Below are positions 1 through 12,261 of a stretch of 64,000 bases of DNA, in pieces. Source of the DNA: Craterostigma plantagineum. Lineage: Eukaryota > Streptophyta > Magnoliopsida > Lamiales > Linderniaceae. Position 1 is the stretch's first letter. Each line of letters begins with the position of its first letter. The translations under genes were made by a program, and so were the position numbers. Location of the stretch: positions 11,674,001 to 11,738,000 of the forward strand of contig JAPQWV010000018.1 in assembly GCA_027422505.1 (NCBI GenBank). The letters run 5' to 3'. The notes beneath the pieces are model-generated. The model did no database searches and was not told where the DNA came from. It was given only the letters and a program-made list of their open reading frames with translations.

Positions 1-1774
1 ACAATTTCCGACAACAAAATGAAGAAAGGTGTTTCTATAAAATAACTATCACCAAATGTAGTACATTAAACATACCATTTAAAATAAAAGTACCAAAGCA
101 GTAGAATATATAAGAAAGTATGAAAAAACCACAACAAAAAAGCGTAAATCCATCCATGATCGACTTGAACGACCACCGGGTATTCCTCCTAGATTTGTAT
201 CACCAAAATACCAAATCAAACGAAATAAAATAACCATATAACATCAAACAAAATTTGGGAGAAAGAGGAAACATAAAATAAAGAAACGCTCACCTCTACA
301 AAATCCACATCGTTTCTCCATCTTCACCAAATCTGACAAAATAGTCTAAAATATGCAGCAAACACTGTACCTAAATCTTGATCAAATGCTTCACACAAAT
401 AACAGAAGAAAATCATTAACTACTCCACAATTCTCGTCAAAGTAAGACGTATCATATCGTTTCCCCGTACACCTGCGAGAGAGACACATTTTAGGCGCCC
501 CGTACAACCAAATTTCTATTAAATCCCCATAGCATTTTAGGTGGTCCATTCGAGGCAAAAGGCTAAGTAGAGTGAGTCTGCTGTGAGTATGGAAGTTGAC
601 AGTTCTCGAGAACAAAGGTCACGTTTGAAGATGTGATATTTGTTGGCCGACAAATATCACACTCAATTTCCTTAAAAGAGATTCGCTCCCTCAGGTATGT
701 GGTAGAGGTTTATACGTGGCCGACAAACCCCGACGGCGAACGGAATAAGAACGATAGCAGAAACAATTTTGATGAATGTTAGTATTTTTTTCTCTTTCCT
801 TTTCTCCTTGCTTTTTTTTCCTTAGCCTTAATCACCCTATTTATAGCCAAGAAATTAAATATATTTTTTTAAATTTGATGGCAACGTTTGAGGAGTGGTT
901 TTAACCACTTCATCAAAGCACTCCATCACAACGCTATCAACCCAACCTTCTAGAAGTCGGGCCTTCTAGAAGTTGGGCCAATATTTGGCCAAAACGAAAG
1001 TCCAATAGCATTTAATTTCAAAGCCCAATTCATTAAGTAGAAATATTTTTTCTACTTAATTCCCCATTCACATCAAAATATTTAAAAAATCAACTATAAT
1101 ATAAATTATCTAACAATCCCCCACATGAATGAGAATTGCTTGGTTAATATTTCTGCTAATCAAACGATACTCTGCATAGAGGATAGTATGTTTACCATTT
1201 AAACTTCCTCCTTGTATGCACGCTTGGTTTACTGCAGTCCAGTAGAACGTTATGTCTTTGAACTGTCCCCCGCTTTTCGTGTAAACGAACCCACGTACAA
1301 TACACAAATACCATTTTCTCTTGTCCCTCTAAACCTAGATCTTGGGGTCTCCAATCACATAGATAGGGGTTTCCTTCTTTGCACTTTTATACTTTAAGGC
1401 TTTAAGCCCATCCCTTTCGTCAACCTTTCAACTGCATCTCTATTTAACCATTTGGTTAGCGGATCTGCAATGTTATCCGTAGATTTCACATATCAATCTA
1501 GATAACCCAGTTGAAAGCAGTTGTCTAACGGTATTATGTCGACGACGTATGTGTCTCGACTTACCATTGTACATAGTACTCTGTGCTCGTCCAATCGCCG
1601 ATTGACTATCGCAATGTATACAGATAGGCGGCACATGCTTTTTCCAATTCGGGATATCCTCCAAGAAATGGCGTAGCCATTCAGCTTCTTATCACACATT
1701 TATCCAAGGCAAAGAACTCGGATTCCATAGTGGATCTTGCTATAATCGTTTTCGAGGATTTTCACGACACAGCT
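1..1774 (-). mobile_element. Ty1/copia retrotransposon 3' end, copy 1 (truncated)
   Basis: Minus-strand remnant. The end of the RNase H domain is readable at about 1400-1774 in more than one frame (EAEWLRHFLEDI-like, then HCDSQSAIGRA and NGKSRHIRRRHN), which is typical of copia elements. It is followed by a polypurine tract (GTGGGGGAT on the minus strand, 1116-1124) and an LTR that starts at 1115 with TGTTAGATAA and runs toward lower coordinates. A minus-strand TATAAATA lies near 838-846. The 5' part was cut off at 1774, where the Ty3/gypsy LTR begins. The frame is broken; a G-to-A change near 1768 turns a conserved Trp codon into a stop, while the second copy keeps Trp. I could not place the outer LTR edge with confidence. 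The window starts inside this repeated block, and I see no recognisable gene in 1-600. Confidence 0.8.
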
Positions 1775-4519
1775 TGTAGCACCCATAAAATTAATAAGGG
1801 ATTTTGATGTATTAGTTATGTAAATTTTGTGAACTAGGTATATTGGTACGGAAATTTAACAGCTTGGAGCGAAAATATAAGCTATGCTAGTTTCGAATGA
1901 TTTTCGAAACTTGATAAAGAATTTAATCAAAAATTTATAATGGTAAAACAAATTAAGTTGGGCTATTATTACGTGAATGAGACCCAATGATTTAGTGAGC
2001 TATGCATTATACTTAACACTTGAATAAGGCCCAAACCATGTAGTGATGATAAGTATCAACATTTCTTAGAGTTGAGGTAAACTAACGTAATCTTTCATGT
2101 GTCTAATCACTCCCAACATTCAAGGCACCCATGTATATGTAAATAAATGATAAACAAAACCTTGCACTTAACCTTGTGGAGAACGAAAGTGAGAAGGGAG
2201 AAAAAGGAAAGGAATTCAGCGAACTTGGAAGCTTAAACAACTTGGAAGCTATAATATCGAGTGAGGTATAATTCCTAATTTCATGATAGCTAAATTATGT
2301 TAACAACTACTTACGTTAACTTCATGGTGAAGGAAGAAGAATGGAAACTTCATTGTACCGAGTGTGTTTTCCCTATAAAATATAGGTCACTACATAATTT
2401 CATACCTAACAGTGGTAGCTTTCGAAAATATACCGTGCTTAGAAAACCCTAAGTACTAAAGTTCGACCAATTAGTTGTCTGGTATAAGTTTAATGAATAT
2501 TAAATTCTGTGGTGTTTTAAGAGATTTTTATATTAGTTAGAAACCTAACGATTTGGAGTATAAGATTTTCTGGGTTTGAAATGACTCTTAAAACCGATGT
2601 TAATAGTATATGTTTTAGGGTTTTTGGGGGAGAATTACAATTTTCAGAAGATCTCGACATGGTATCCTACCATAATTAGATTTCGAGATGTTTAATGTAT
2701 CATAGAAAGTCGGAATGTATATAGGAAGATGTCGACATGCACATATACAATATAGTTCTCGATATTTATTGATCTCGAGATATAATAGATCTCGACATTA
2801 GTTATTTAGTAAGATTTCGATAAGCTTGTGTAGGTCTCGACACTGCTTAAGAACTCGACATTTCTTTTCTCGAGATGTAGCTTATAGAAAGATTTCGACA
2901 TTATAGGATCTCGAGATATGTAGTAGGAATTCGAAATGAATAATAAATTGTGTCATAGAAAGATTTCGAGGTGTATCACACAAAGGTTTCGAGATGTATA
3001 ATAGTTTTCAACATTAGTATGAGTTCGATTAAAGATCTCGGTATTAGTAAGATCTCGATAAGGCTCTTAATAGTTATAAGATTTCGACAAGCTTATATAG
3101 TAAGGTCTCGACATCATCATAGATAGAAGTTGACATAAGATCTCGACATGTACAAAGTCTCGAGATATAATAAGATTTCGACATTCACCTTTCAAAAGAG
3201 CTCGACAAATTCACTAAAGATCTCGACATTTGTAAGATTTCGAGATTTGATGGATGTCGACATTTACAAGGAATTTCGGGACTTATATTAAGAAAAACAT
3301 TTTGACATCACCCATGCCAAAGTTGTCGATATTTAGTAATTTTAGGAATTTTAGGGTTTTCATTATTTTAGGGTTTTTGATATTGTTAGTGTTCTGATAA
3401 ATAAGGTTAGAGAATTTTAGACTTATCTGACTTAACAAATATATTGATATAATAATATTTATTATATTCAGAGGATCAATATATAGGGACTACGCCAGAC
3501 CTTCTATTTGACTGTAGCGGGAGGACAGGTAGGTGGATCTTCCATCTACAATGCGTAAACACATTCGTGAATTATGTGTTTTCATGCGATTCGAGATTTT
3601 CGTGACTTATGTGATTTACGTGATTTACCTATCGTACGTACGTTTTATTTAATCATGCTTCCATGAGATTTTGTGAACATGCATGGCACGTGCATATCAC
3701 CTCAGGAAAAGAGTATGGTACCGTAGTGAGACCGTAACGATATGAGATATTGAAGTACGGGGTAGAATGAGATGCTTGTGATTGGTGACTCTTAGAGGAG
3801 TCGAGGTTGGGCTCACTGGGCACCTGGCAGAGACAGTCGTGATCGATCTGTCTACTCGGGCGTGACCGCCCGAGGTGCAGACAGCCGGATGAGATTTTGG
3901 TGCGACCTGATATGAGGCCATTGGCGTGATCGTCCAGTGCACTATCAGTGTATGCTTTTGGTGCGGAGTGACCCGGTAGGAGGCCATTGGCGTGATCGTC
4001 CAGTGCACTACCAGGGTAGGCTGCCGCGAGACTTGGGGGTGGCCTCCCAGTAGTCTATTGCGCGCGAAGGTGTCGAGCCTAACCTAGGGCCCTGTGTTGT
4101 GTGAAATAGGAATGTGGGAAAAGAAAGAGTGTGCATTATATCTGTTGTGGGATACTGGGATCGGGGTTGAGTGCACACTTGCATACATGCATTTTATTCC
4201 CTACTGGGCAAATTGCTCAGTGTTTACGTGTTGTAGGTACTGATTCTGACGCCGGTACGCGTCAAGACTGAGGCGGCTGGTGGCGGTGCTCCACGGACTT
4301 TTGAGGGCGGAGCGGTACATGGATGAAGACCTGTGCGGCTTTAGGATTTTTGTTCTTTTAACATTTTGGGGCTTTGGCCCGTGTATAGTGATGACGATGT
4401 AGACGGATTTTTATAGTAATGTATATTATGTTAGGAAAAGTTTTAATTAGACGGGCCTTCCGCGGCTTACGTTGCGGATATCCGCCACTAATCGTACTTA
4501 GAAAATGAGGGTCGCCACA
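1775..4519 (+). mobile_element. Ty3/gypsy-type LTR (2745 bp), copy 1
   Basis: A long LTR bounded by TGTAGC at 1775 and GCCACA at 4519. It is followed directly by a plant initiator-methionine tRNA primer binding site, so it is a 5' LTR in plus orientation. It was inserted into the RNase H region of the copia remnant. The part from about 2650 to 3310 is an array of short degenerate TCGA-centred motifs. No coding sequence was found. The size and primer site suit Tekay/Del-like chromoviruses, but that assignment is inference because no internal coding region survives. Confidence 0.75.
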
Positions 4520-4521
4520 GG

Positions 4522-4533
4522 TGGTATCAGAGC
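4522..4533 (+). other. Primer binding site, tRNA-iMet type
   Basis: TGGTATCAGAGC two bases downstream of the LTR end is the usual initiator-methionine tRNA primer binding site of plant LTR retrotransposons. Only about 110 bp of internal leader follow before the Sirevirus-like LTR starts at 4644, so the rest of this gypsy element is missing. Confidence 0.85.
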
Positions 4534-4643
4534 GTAGGCTTTAGATTCTGAAGACTGTCCATGTACTGCCACTCAAAAGCCTGGAGAATCAGCCTGGCCT
4601 ATAAGTTTAATGATTGATTATGTGATTACGTGTTATTTGATAC

Positions 4644-4995
4644 TGTTAGGTCCTACGATTAACAAATCTAAGATCCTAGGCAAGAATTCAAAGTATTTCT
4701 ACGATAATGATAATCAATAAGATTCGATCAAAAAACTCATTTGATGAACGAGGGAGAGAATTCGATTAGAGTGAGAAAGTTACTGTTGTTTCTCTCTCTA
4801 GAAATTGAATTGCAAGCCTTTCGGATAAATCTTCAAAACTTTTTCTCTATTCGACACAATTGATTTACATGCATTTATACCAAACAAACTTGGTATAAAT
4901 ATCAAACCAGTCCTTATCTAAGGACTACTATACAAAACGCCCCTAATTACAAGGACAACTAATAATATCAAGCACAATTAAACGTATACTCTACA
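4644..4995 (-). repeat. 3' LTR of Sirevirus-like element, copy 1 (352 bp)
   Basis: On the minus strand it begins TGTAGAGTATAC right after a polypurine tract (CAAAGGGGGAGAT) and ends GGACCTAACA. A related LTR with the same ends stands at 45912-46237 on the plus strand, and an almost identical one at 52009-52360. The length is short for the Sirevirus lineage, where about 1 kb is more usual, so the lineage name rests on the coding parts. Confidence 0.8.
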
Positions 4996-5019
4996 ATCTC
5001 CCCCTTTGTGCTTGATTGC

Positions 5020-8000
5020 GTTTCCGCGCCGTTTGTCCTCGTTGGGCGTAATACGATCTGCGCAAGCCCATCGCATACTCGTAGTTCCTCAGCGTGATCC
5101 TCAGCTCCAGTCGTTCATCGATATCTTCAAGCAATTCCATTAGGATCGGCTGTTCTCCCACGACCTGTAGATCCTCAGCATAGTGTCTCTGTTTATTTCT
5201 TCCAACCTCTGCTAGATATTCCTCCTGATGACCTTGAGCGTCCCATCACAAAACTTGTTGATTTCAGTCTTCAGCTTCAACTTATTCTTCTTTGCTATTG
5301 GATTGTGGTAGGTGATGCCTAGAACTGAGCTGGTGTGCACGTGATTGTTGGGAAGCCCTTCGATCTCAGGTCCTTTGTTGAGCGGAGCGGTCATGTTGAC
5401 CTTCTTCATATTGCTCTCCAGAGCCATCTGAAGGTTGTATGCGGCATCGTACTTCACTTGGCACATCATGAACCGGTAGAGACCCTCGAGTCCTTCTTTC
5501 TTGATAAGCCTTGAGGACCTTTGTACTTTTCCACATATAGCTGATATAAATTGTAAACTTCTTCAGCCGGGATGTACGGTAGGTCGCTCTCGCTTAGATC
5601 TTCTCGAGTTCTATCTACGCGCTCAATTGTGTAATGAGGTGTTGGAAGTCCTCCTTTGTCATAACACTGAGTAGTTGGCTTATTGGAGGGAGACTCTTAT
5701 AATGGCTCTTGGCTTGTGCCTTAGTCATCCCCAGCCTAACATCAGGTCCTAGTTTGGTCAGCATCCAGAGGTAGGTCATCCTCTTCTGCTGATCCCAATG
5801 AGAGATCCCTCTAAGCTCGAACTCGTTCGGCTTCTTCACTCTGTCCGGAGACCTCCAAATGTTCTCACAAATTCTTCTAGGAAAGGGACTTCTATTTGGC
5901 TGTTCTTCCATGGCGTGTCGATCCGAACGGTCCCTGGCGTTAGCCTTGGAGAGGGAACTACCTGTTGAGCGATTAACTCTGGTAGCCTTGGGATATCTTG
6001 CTCGTAGTCTTCACCTTCCTGAAGACATTCGTCTTCCATGATTACGAGGTCTATAGACGCTTGTTGTAGAAAGCGCCGAACGTCGTGAAGCCGTCGTCTT
6101 TGATGCTCCTCGGGCATGGAATGGGTCATCCACTGTCCTTCGAAGATATACTTGTCTAGGACCTCGTGTGGATTGACGCCATGTCCGGAGGGTCCCGGTT
6201 GGTCTGGAGCGACAGAGGGAGTGGCTTGGGTAGCTGCTAGAGCTACAAGCATTGCAGCACTTGCTTCTTCTTCCGGAAGCAAGGGGCTTGAGTAGATCGG
6301 TGGTGTGGGTGGAGGCGTCCTGAGGTGAAAGGTTGGTGGGTCGATGTGGGCAGTGCGGTGCGTGCTGTGGGTAGTTTGGGTTTGGTGAGTAGTATGGGTT
6401 TGGTGGGTAGTATGGGTTTCGCCAGCTCCAGCGCTTGTCTTTGCAGTGCCCGTGCCTTGTCCTTGGCCACTTGTTGATGTCCTTGGCCTCTTCTCCCCCT
6501 CATGATGGTCCTGATCGTCAGGATCGTCATGTCTGCGCCGGGAGTGAGAGCTCTGGCCTCGGCATGATTGAGTAGGTGGCTCAGGATGGTCTACCAGTCG
6601 CCTATAGAGGGACTCTTCTTGAGGAGACCGTATGATAAGACCGATGAGGCGGGCCAGAAGGATGTCATGGAGCTCGGTGATTGGGATAGTGTATGGGTTG
6701 ATTAGGATGGAAGAGTGTCGTAAGGTCGGTGGGTGTGGGTTGTGGAGGTGTGAGGTTGGGTTGTGACGAGGTGCCTTCAGAGACAGGTGCTTTCCCGATA
6801 TCTCTTCGGGATGTCTCGAGTGCTTGGAGTACTCTCTCCGTGATTTTGTCTTCCATAGACTGTACAACGGCAGAGAGAGCGGCCTGGAACTGCTCGTTCG
6901 TCACAAAGGGTGCGGACGCCTCCAGAGATGGACCAGGACGACTGATGTCGCCTGTTATCAACCCTTGATTAGACACCGACTCTTCAGGTTGGCTCACAGT
7001 CACTTGAGGTTATGACTGTATGACACTTCCACCCAATCCTTGAGTCGAATCTTGAAGATTCAGCTCTATGGGCGCTGTGGCATGCTCGGGTTGCGCCTGT
7101 GATCCAGACACCACGAGACTAGTATCTGGTGCGTTGGTGACGGCCGGGAAGAGGGACTCCAGTTGAAAGCTAAGTCTCCTTGGAGTCCTCCTCATCAGAC
7201 TGATTTCCTCGTCCGATTCCGTGTGAGGAGTGAGGTCACGATGGACGTCCTCCAGTGCCTGATTCGTCATCAGTGAAAGAGAGCTTTGCCCCATTTCTAC
7301 TTCGGGTTGTGCTACTGGTTGAAGAACCTCCTCAAAGTTTTCTTCGAGCACGCCAACATTCACGGGCACTTCCACTTGTAAGTCATGAGCAGGAGCCTCG
7401 AGCGCCATCTCTGTAGCCACGACGTCTATCAACGTATCATCTACGTCGAGCATTGGCTCTTCGACCAATAGAGACTCCCGAGCTAGCTCCTGAGCGACTT
7501 CATCAATCATTGCGTCCTCAGGGCTTAACTGTTGTTGTTGTTGTTGATGAGGGCTAGCTCCAAGCACTGTCGGGGGCCCTCAAATCATTTCCTCAGTGAG
7601 ATTCCTGTCCCGGCAATATAGCTTGTAGACGTCTCCATTGGGGTCCGCGAGATGAAGGAGCTCGAATGAGATCGGCATCGACGTTTGGTCCAGGTCCGTG
7701 AGCCGCGGGTTGTGGAAGAATTTAAGCCTTGGTGGTTGGTAATTTTTGCCAGGAGGCAGAGGATTGTCTGGTGCAGCGCCATGATCTCCCTGATGATGAT
7801 ACTGAACCACCGAGCATAAGGCACGTTCTTTGATCGCCAGTTCTCCTTCTGCCGAATCTGGTCTGCGAGGTCGTTCTAGATCAGCTGAGTGTAGTCATAA
7901 TTTATTGAGAAGGCGATGCCGTGGAAGATCCTCAAAATATTGCCGTTGCCCTTATCGAATCCTGCGTGCTTGGGCGACAGACACTTGTTCACTATTCCGA

Positions 8001-8445
8001 AAAGTGTCTTCCACAGGTGTGGGATTCCGCTGCTCTGGACCTGAGCGAATCTTGTGAGCGGCGGTTGGTATCCCATGTGCAAGAAGTCTTGAATCATCTC
8101 AGCATCCAATGGGAGCGGGTCGTAATTATTGCTGTGGGGCAAGTCCAGTACCATGCTGAACTGGTTCTTGTCCATGCTGATATGCCGCGTCCCTATCCTT
8201 GTTGAGAATCTGAAGGCTCCATTGTCCACTTCTCCTTGTATGCAGCCCCAGAACTGCTGGAGATATACCATCGGCACTGATGTGGTGGCTGTTAACGCAT
8301 GCCAGATGGGGTGGCCTTGTAGGATCGATACGATGATCTCGTCTGGACACCTAAACGTGCTCAGATCGAGCTGGAAGTTCGTATCGTGAACCTTTAGATA
8401 AAGGTTGTGATAGTAGATGTGGTTGTATTTCGGGTAGCGATCCAT
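5020..8445 (-). pseudogene. Post-pol ORF of Sirevirus-like element, copy 1 (broken)
   Basis: Translated pieces starting at 8445 resemble the extra protein that some plant Sirevirus-like elements carry downstream of RNase H. They include a globular N-terminal domain with the motif VPMVYLQQFW (about residues 58-67) and later PLDAEMIQDF and PHLWKTLFGIVN. Then come an acidic Gln-rich segment with a Q6 run near 7550, a Ser/Thr/Pro/His-rich low-complexity segment (6200-6900) and a conserved C-terminal region. A stop replaces a Trp codon near 7877, and several frameshifts follow. One is a 4-bp deletion near 5663 that the second copy lacks. Position suggests an env-like slot, but I see no signal peptide or transmembrane segment that supports envelope function. 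Function unknown. Confidence 0.65.
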
Positions 8446-9823
8446 CTGAAGAATAAGATAAATAAATGTTTATTAGTTAAATTTTATTTTCAGTCGAAAT
8501 ATGAATAAATTTCATCAAACTATAGTAATATTGCAAGTAATAGCATGTTCGATGAATTTTGAATTGAAATCGTATCAAATGCATAGTGTTTGCTCATTTT
8601 GAAAAATCGTAATGGCATGAATGTAATTTCGAATGAAATATATATCGCGTGAAAGATAGTTCGAAATTTCGCCAAGTGTTTAATCAAAAAAAATTGTCAC
8701 TGTTCATGCCGAGAATTTTTTCGCTCGATAACATTGATATTGAAAAAGATTTCCTATGCATGATTTCAATTGTAATGACTCAGTTTGATTTTTCGATCGA
8801 GAAAATTTTATTCGCTAATGTTCGCTACAGGGTAAAAGACTTAGAAAAATTTTCTTAGTGTTGAAGTTGAAATCGAGACTGTAGTCGGCCAATTTTACGA
8901 TCGAGAAAAATCTCGCGTAAATTTACGATCGAGAAATTAATTCCCAGGTAAATTTACTATCGTAAAATTTTCTTCGATTGAATAAAATTTTTCGATTTGA
9001 AAATTTGTCGAGCGGTATGTGATTTTCGATTGTAAGAAACATTTTTCGCTGCAATATGTTTCTATCGGGAAATTAGTCAACGAAAGAATAAGTCAATCGT
9101 AGAGATATTTTTCAATCAATTATGTCCTAAGCGGCGAATTTTACAATCGAAAAAATTAAGCGTTGAGAAATTAATTTTTCGCTGCTAAATTTTTGCGACC
9201 AAATTGAAATTAAATCGAAAATTCTATTTTGCGATAGTAAGTTTTACGCTCGATAAATTTGCATCTAAATTGTCTATTCAGTGCTTAAATTTTTCGCTTA
9301 CAAAAATCATAATTAGATTTCTCGATGGTAAATAGTTTTCGGTCAAAATCTTCTTATCTTAGCGACTAAATTAGAATTTTATCGATCAAAAAACTAATTC
9401 GATACAAACAGTATCTCAATTAAATCGTAATTCAATTTAGACTGTTTGCGATCGACAAAGTTCTTCGATACCTTTAAACATAAAAAAAACCCAGTTTTAT
9501 TGAAACTCAAATCTAAGTCGAAGATGCAGATTTTTCGAAGATTTATTCTACCAGTATCATCAAGAACATCGAAACCATGTTAAGTGCAGGCATTAATCTC
9601 AGATAACACTCATAATCAAGCCTAAATCACTATAAAACAGTATACGATTTCTCAGTTTTGAAGAACAGTCGAAAATCTAAGTCTAAACATTCGAAAAACT
9701 TCAAAATTCAGATGCTAATGAAGGTAATCACACGCAAATGTTAACAGAATCTCTTTTCTACCTTAAACAGACAGTTTGGTGTTAAAAATCGATAGATTTT
9801 TGAGAAATTTAAGCTGTCTGTGA
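8446..9823. other. AT-rich non-coding stretch with repeated CGATCGAGAAA-type motifs
   Basis: No gene found. The stretch is rich in short variants of ACGATCGAGAAA and TTTTTCGCT, many of them palindromic around CGATCG. It lies between the pol region and the post-pol ORF of the Sirevirus-like element. The same composition continues beyond the duplication end in the second copy (57195-57560), which suggests that the second copy keeps the original continuation. Confidence 0.6.
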
Positions 9824-9893
9824 GGACGACGTAAGACTCGAAGATGGACAAAGAATGAAGACAAAAAGAATCTCGATAATGACGACTCAAAAG

Positions 9894-9895
9894 AC

Positions 9896-9972
<77 letters not shown>
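9894..9972 (+). repeat. (AAT)n microsatellite
   Basis: About 26 uninterrupted AAT/TAA trinucleotides. An open frame that runs through it and encodes poly-Asn is an artefact of the repeat. It lies just right of the point where the two large duplicated copies diverge (9823). Confidence 0.95.
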
Positions 9973-10108
9973 TTGCTGAACTATATATTTCTATTTTTTT
10001 TCTTATCAATCTTTTTTTCCTGCTTTTTTTTATCGGCTGTTGTTTTTTACTTGCCGATCTATTTTTTTTAAACGACTCGAAATCGAAAACTATCGATCAA
10101 GGAGTCCG

Positions 10109-10120
10109 GCTCTGATACCA
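10109..10120 (-). other. Primer binding site (iMet type) of a second minus-strand element
   Basis: The minus strand reads TGGTATCAGAGC here, two bases from an LTR-like terminus at 10123. The LTR ends next to it (GTATCA on the minus strand) do not match the CCTAACA end of the Sirevirus-like 3' LTR at 4644, so this primer site belongs to a different element. Confidence 0.75.
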
Positions 10121-10122
10121 AC

Positions 10123-10648
10123 TGATACGAACTCGGGATGAGATTCGCACTTGAGCTTGAGATCGTCCTTGAAAGATACGACGCAAAAACGATGAGAATG
10201 ATAGGATGCAATTTGGAGGACTCGAATTGTGCGAGTTGGACACGGCAAAAATTGGATGAACCTATCTCCTACGAATCACAACGGCAGTGTCCGTAAATCC
10301 TATCCCTTCAAACCTAATCGGCCCTCAAACAACAATATTAGGATGGAGCCTAACACCTTTGAATTACGGCTAATTTGGATGAAAGTTTTGACGCCACAAC
10401 TAGTTAAATCACACGAAGACTAGCTGATAAGTCGAAGGAATCGCAAACCGAGCTAATTTGCGAGACACTAGTAAAAGGAAATAAACTCAAGGGTTTAACA
10501 AAAATTCAATGTCCGCCCCATTTCTCCATCATACAACGAAATATATAGATTAAGCTTAAAAAACAGTAAATCAAATGACCATCGAACTAATTAATGTAGT
10601 CAAAGGTAATTAAAACTTAAACTAGCCGTAGTCGTACCCTCGCCATCA
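10123..10648 (-). repeat. Putative 5' LTR (about 526 bp)
   Basis: On the plus strand it starts TGATACGAACTC next to the primer binding site and plausibly ends at CGCCATCA (10648), giving short inverted ends TGAT/ATCA. The right edge is my best guess, since no second copy is in the window. No coding sequence. 10649-10905 holds nothing I recognise. Confidence 0.5.
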
Positions 10649-11621
10649 ACTTGTGCACTTTTTTTCGTATCAGAATATGTATTGTTTTGCGAGATGCATT
10701 AATCAAATCCGTTTTTCCTTTAAAGAACAAAAAAAAGTTTTAATCCGCTTGTTCAAAGTACAAGAGACGTTGAAGGAAGAGATCGCTAGCGATGCAATAA
10801 CGAGAAACATGAAAAAGTGGAATGGATGTACAGCATCATGTACTTTTCTAGTCAATATTCATGCCTTCTGAGAGATGATGCGTTTGATCAGATTGTATTG
10901 CATTTATGAGGGCAAATTCCTTATCAATCCCTTTCGAAGTTTAAATTTTCCTGTTCAGTACCCCTAGCAAAAATTCTTCATGTTCAGCACCCATTTGCGA
11001 AAAATTGTGTGTTTAATACCCCAAACAGTGAACGGACGAAAATACCCTTTCCTGAAATTAATTAGACATCATACGGGTCTTTTAAAAATCCTTGACTCGG
11101 TCAATGTTAAAAAAATAGCCTTGTTGACGTTTTTTATTGGTCAATGTCCTTCATTTTAATTAACCGTTAACCATCTTCTTTAAACCCCCGTTAATTAACT
11201 AAAAATAAAAGAAAAAAAGAAAAATAAATATACATACAGACCATCTTATATAAAATAAACGAAACTCCATTTAAACGCACAGCAGCACGTAATAATTACT
11301 ACAACCACCCAGACCGATCCATCCTTTCTTCTTCACCGTCTCTAAAGAAAAAACAGCCTCATGTTCGTCACTAAGTCGAGCTCGAACTCTAGGAAACAAG
11401 TCTGGAAGGAAATACCCAGCTCTAACTCTGTATAGTAAGTTTTTTCGTTTCGAAATACGAATTTTAACCCTCGAAATTACGTGATTGTGTCAAAGAGATG
11501 ATGTCTGGCCATGAGCATGTCGAATTTCCAGTCGGAAAGACGAAACTCGTGGTCATGCTTCATAGAACCCGCACATATATCCACAAGGGCCCATGCATTA
11601 GATCTGTTGCCCCGCGCATAA

Positions 11622-12257
11622 GGGTGGGTATCGGGTCAGGTAGTCGGGTATCAGGTAATTCGGGTTCGGGTAGTTCGGGTTCGGGTTAAGATTTTCACTA
11701 CCCGAATCCGACCCGATCTACAGTGGGTAACCGCTTGTCGGGTATATATCGGGTTCGGGTACCCGACGTCGGGTAGTCGGGTACCCGATTTTTTAATTGG
11801 ATATGACTAAAAATATTATAATTTAATAAACAAATTAAAATATCCAAGTTATATATTGATATCACTTACAATATTTGGGTCTTTTGTTTTCAATAAATAT
11901 AATACATACATATCTTTATATGTTTATTTATAAAATTTTGAGTATATATTTTAAATATTTATATATGCATTGATATAAAATATCACTTCTTAATTATACA
12001 ATTAAAATAAGAACTTAGTCGAAATATTATTTAAAACTTTAACATCACTCAAGTTAGATATTGATATATGTAATTATATATTTTTAATGTTATGTACAAA
12101 ACTAATACTTTTTTAAAAAATAATATATCGGGTACCCGAATAACCCGATCGGGCAGTAAATTACTACCCGATATCCGACCCGATTAATAATTATCAGGTA
12201 TCGAGTAACCCGATACCCAACAAATAACCCGAACTACCCGAACCCAATCCCCTACCC
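11622..12257. mobile_element. hAT-type MITE, 636 bp, 8-bp TSD
   Basis: The ends are runs of CGGGT/ACCCG motifs in inverted orientation (GGGTGGGTATCGGGT at left, CCCAATCCCCTACCC at right) around an AT-rich core with no ORF. The perfect 8-bp duplication GCGCATAA flanks it at 11614-11621 and 12258-12265. An 8-bp TSD and CGGGT-rich subterminal repeats are typical of hAT-derived MITEs. It splits the GC-rich minisatellite upstream of the left transposase. Confidence 0.85.
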
Positions 12258-12261
12258 GCGC

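Larger units (their letters stand above)
4644..9823 (-). mobile_element. Sirevirus-like copia element, 3' half, copy 1
   Basis: Minus-strand 3' end of a copia element. It holds an AT-rich non-coding stretch (8446-9823), a broken post-pol ORF (about 5020-8445), a polypurine tract (complement at 4996-5008) and the 3' LTR (4644-4995). The same ORF-PPT-LTR order is seen in the copy at 52009-57194, where it continues upstream into gag-pol. Here the pol part is absent: homology to the second copy stops at 9823, and a different leader and LTR follow. It is therefore a truncated or chimeric derivative. Confidence 0.75.

Noticed and set aside
5836..6867. 343-residue ORF as an independent host gene
   Set aside because: Its C-terminal half continues in another frame into the post-pol ORF of the retroelement, and a diverged homologue stands next to the same LTR at 44688-46237.
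9855..10115. Poly-Asn protein
   Set aside because: Simple translation of an (AAT)n microsatellite.
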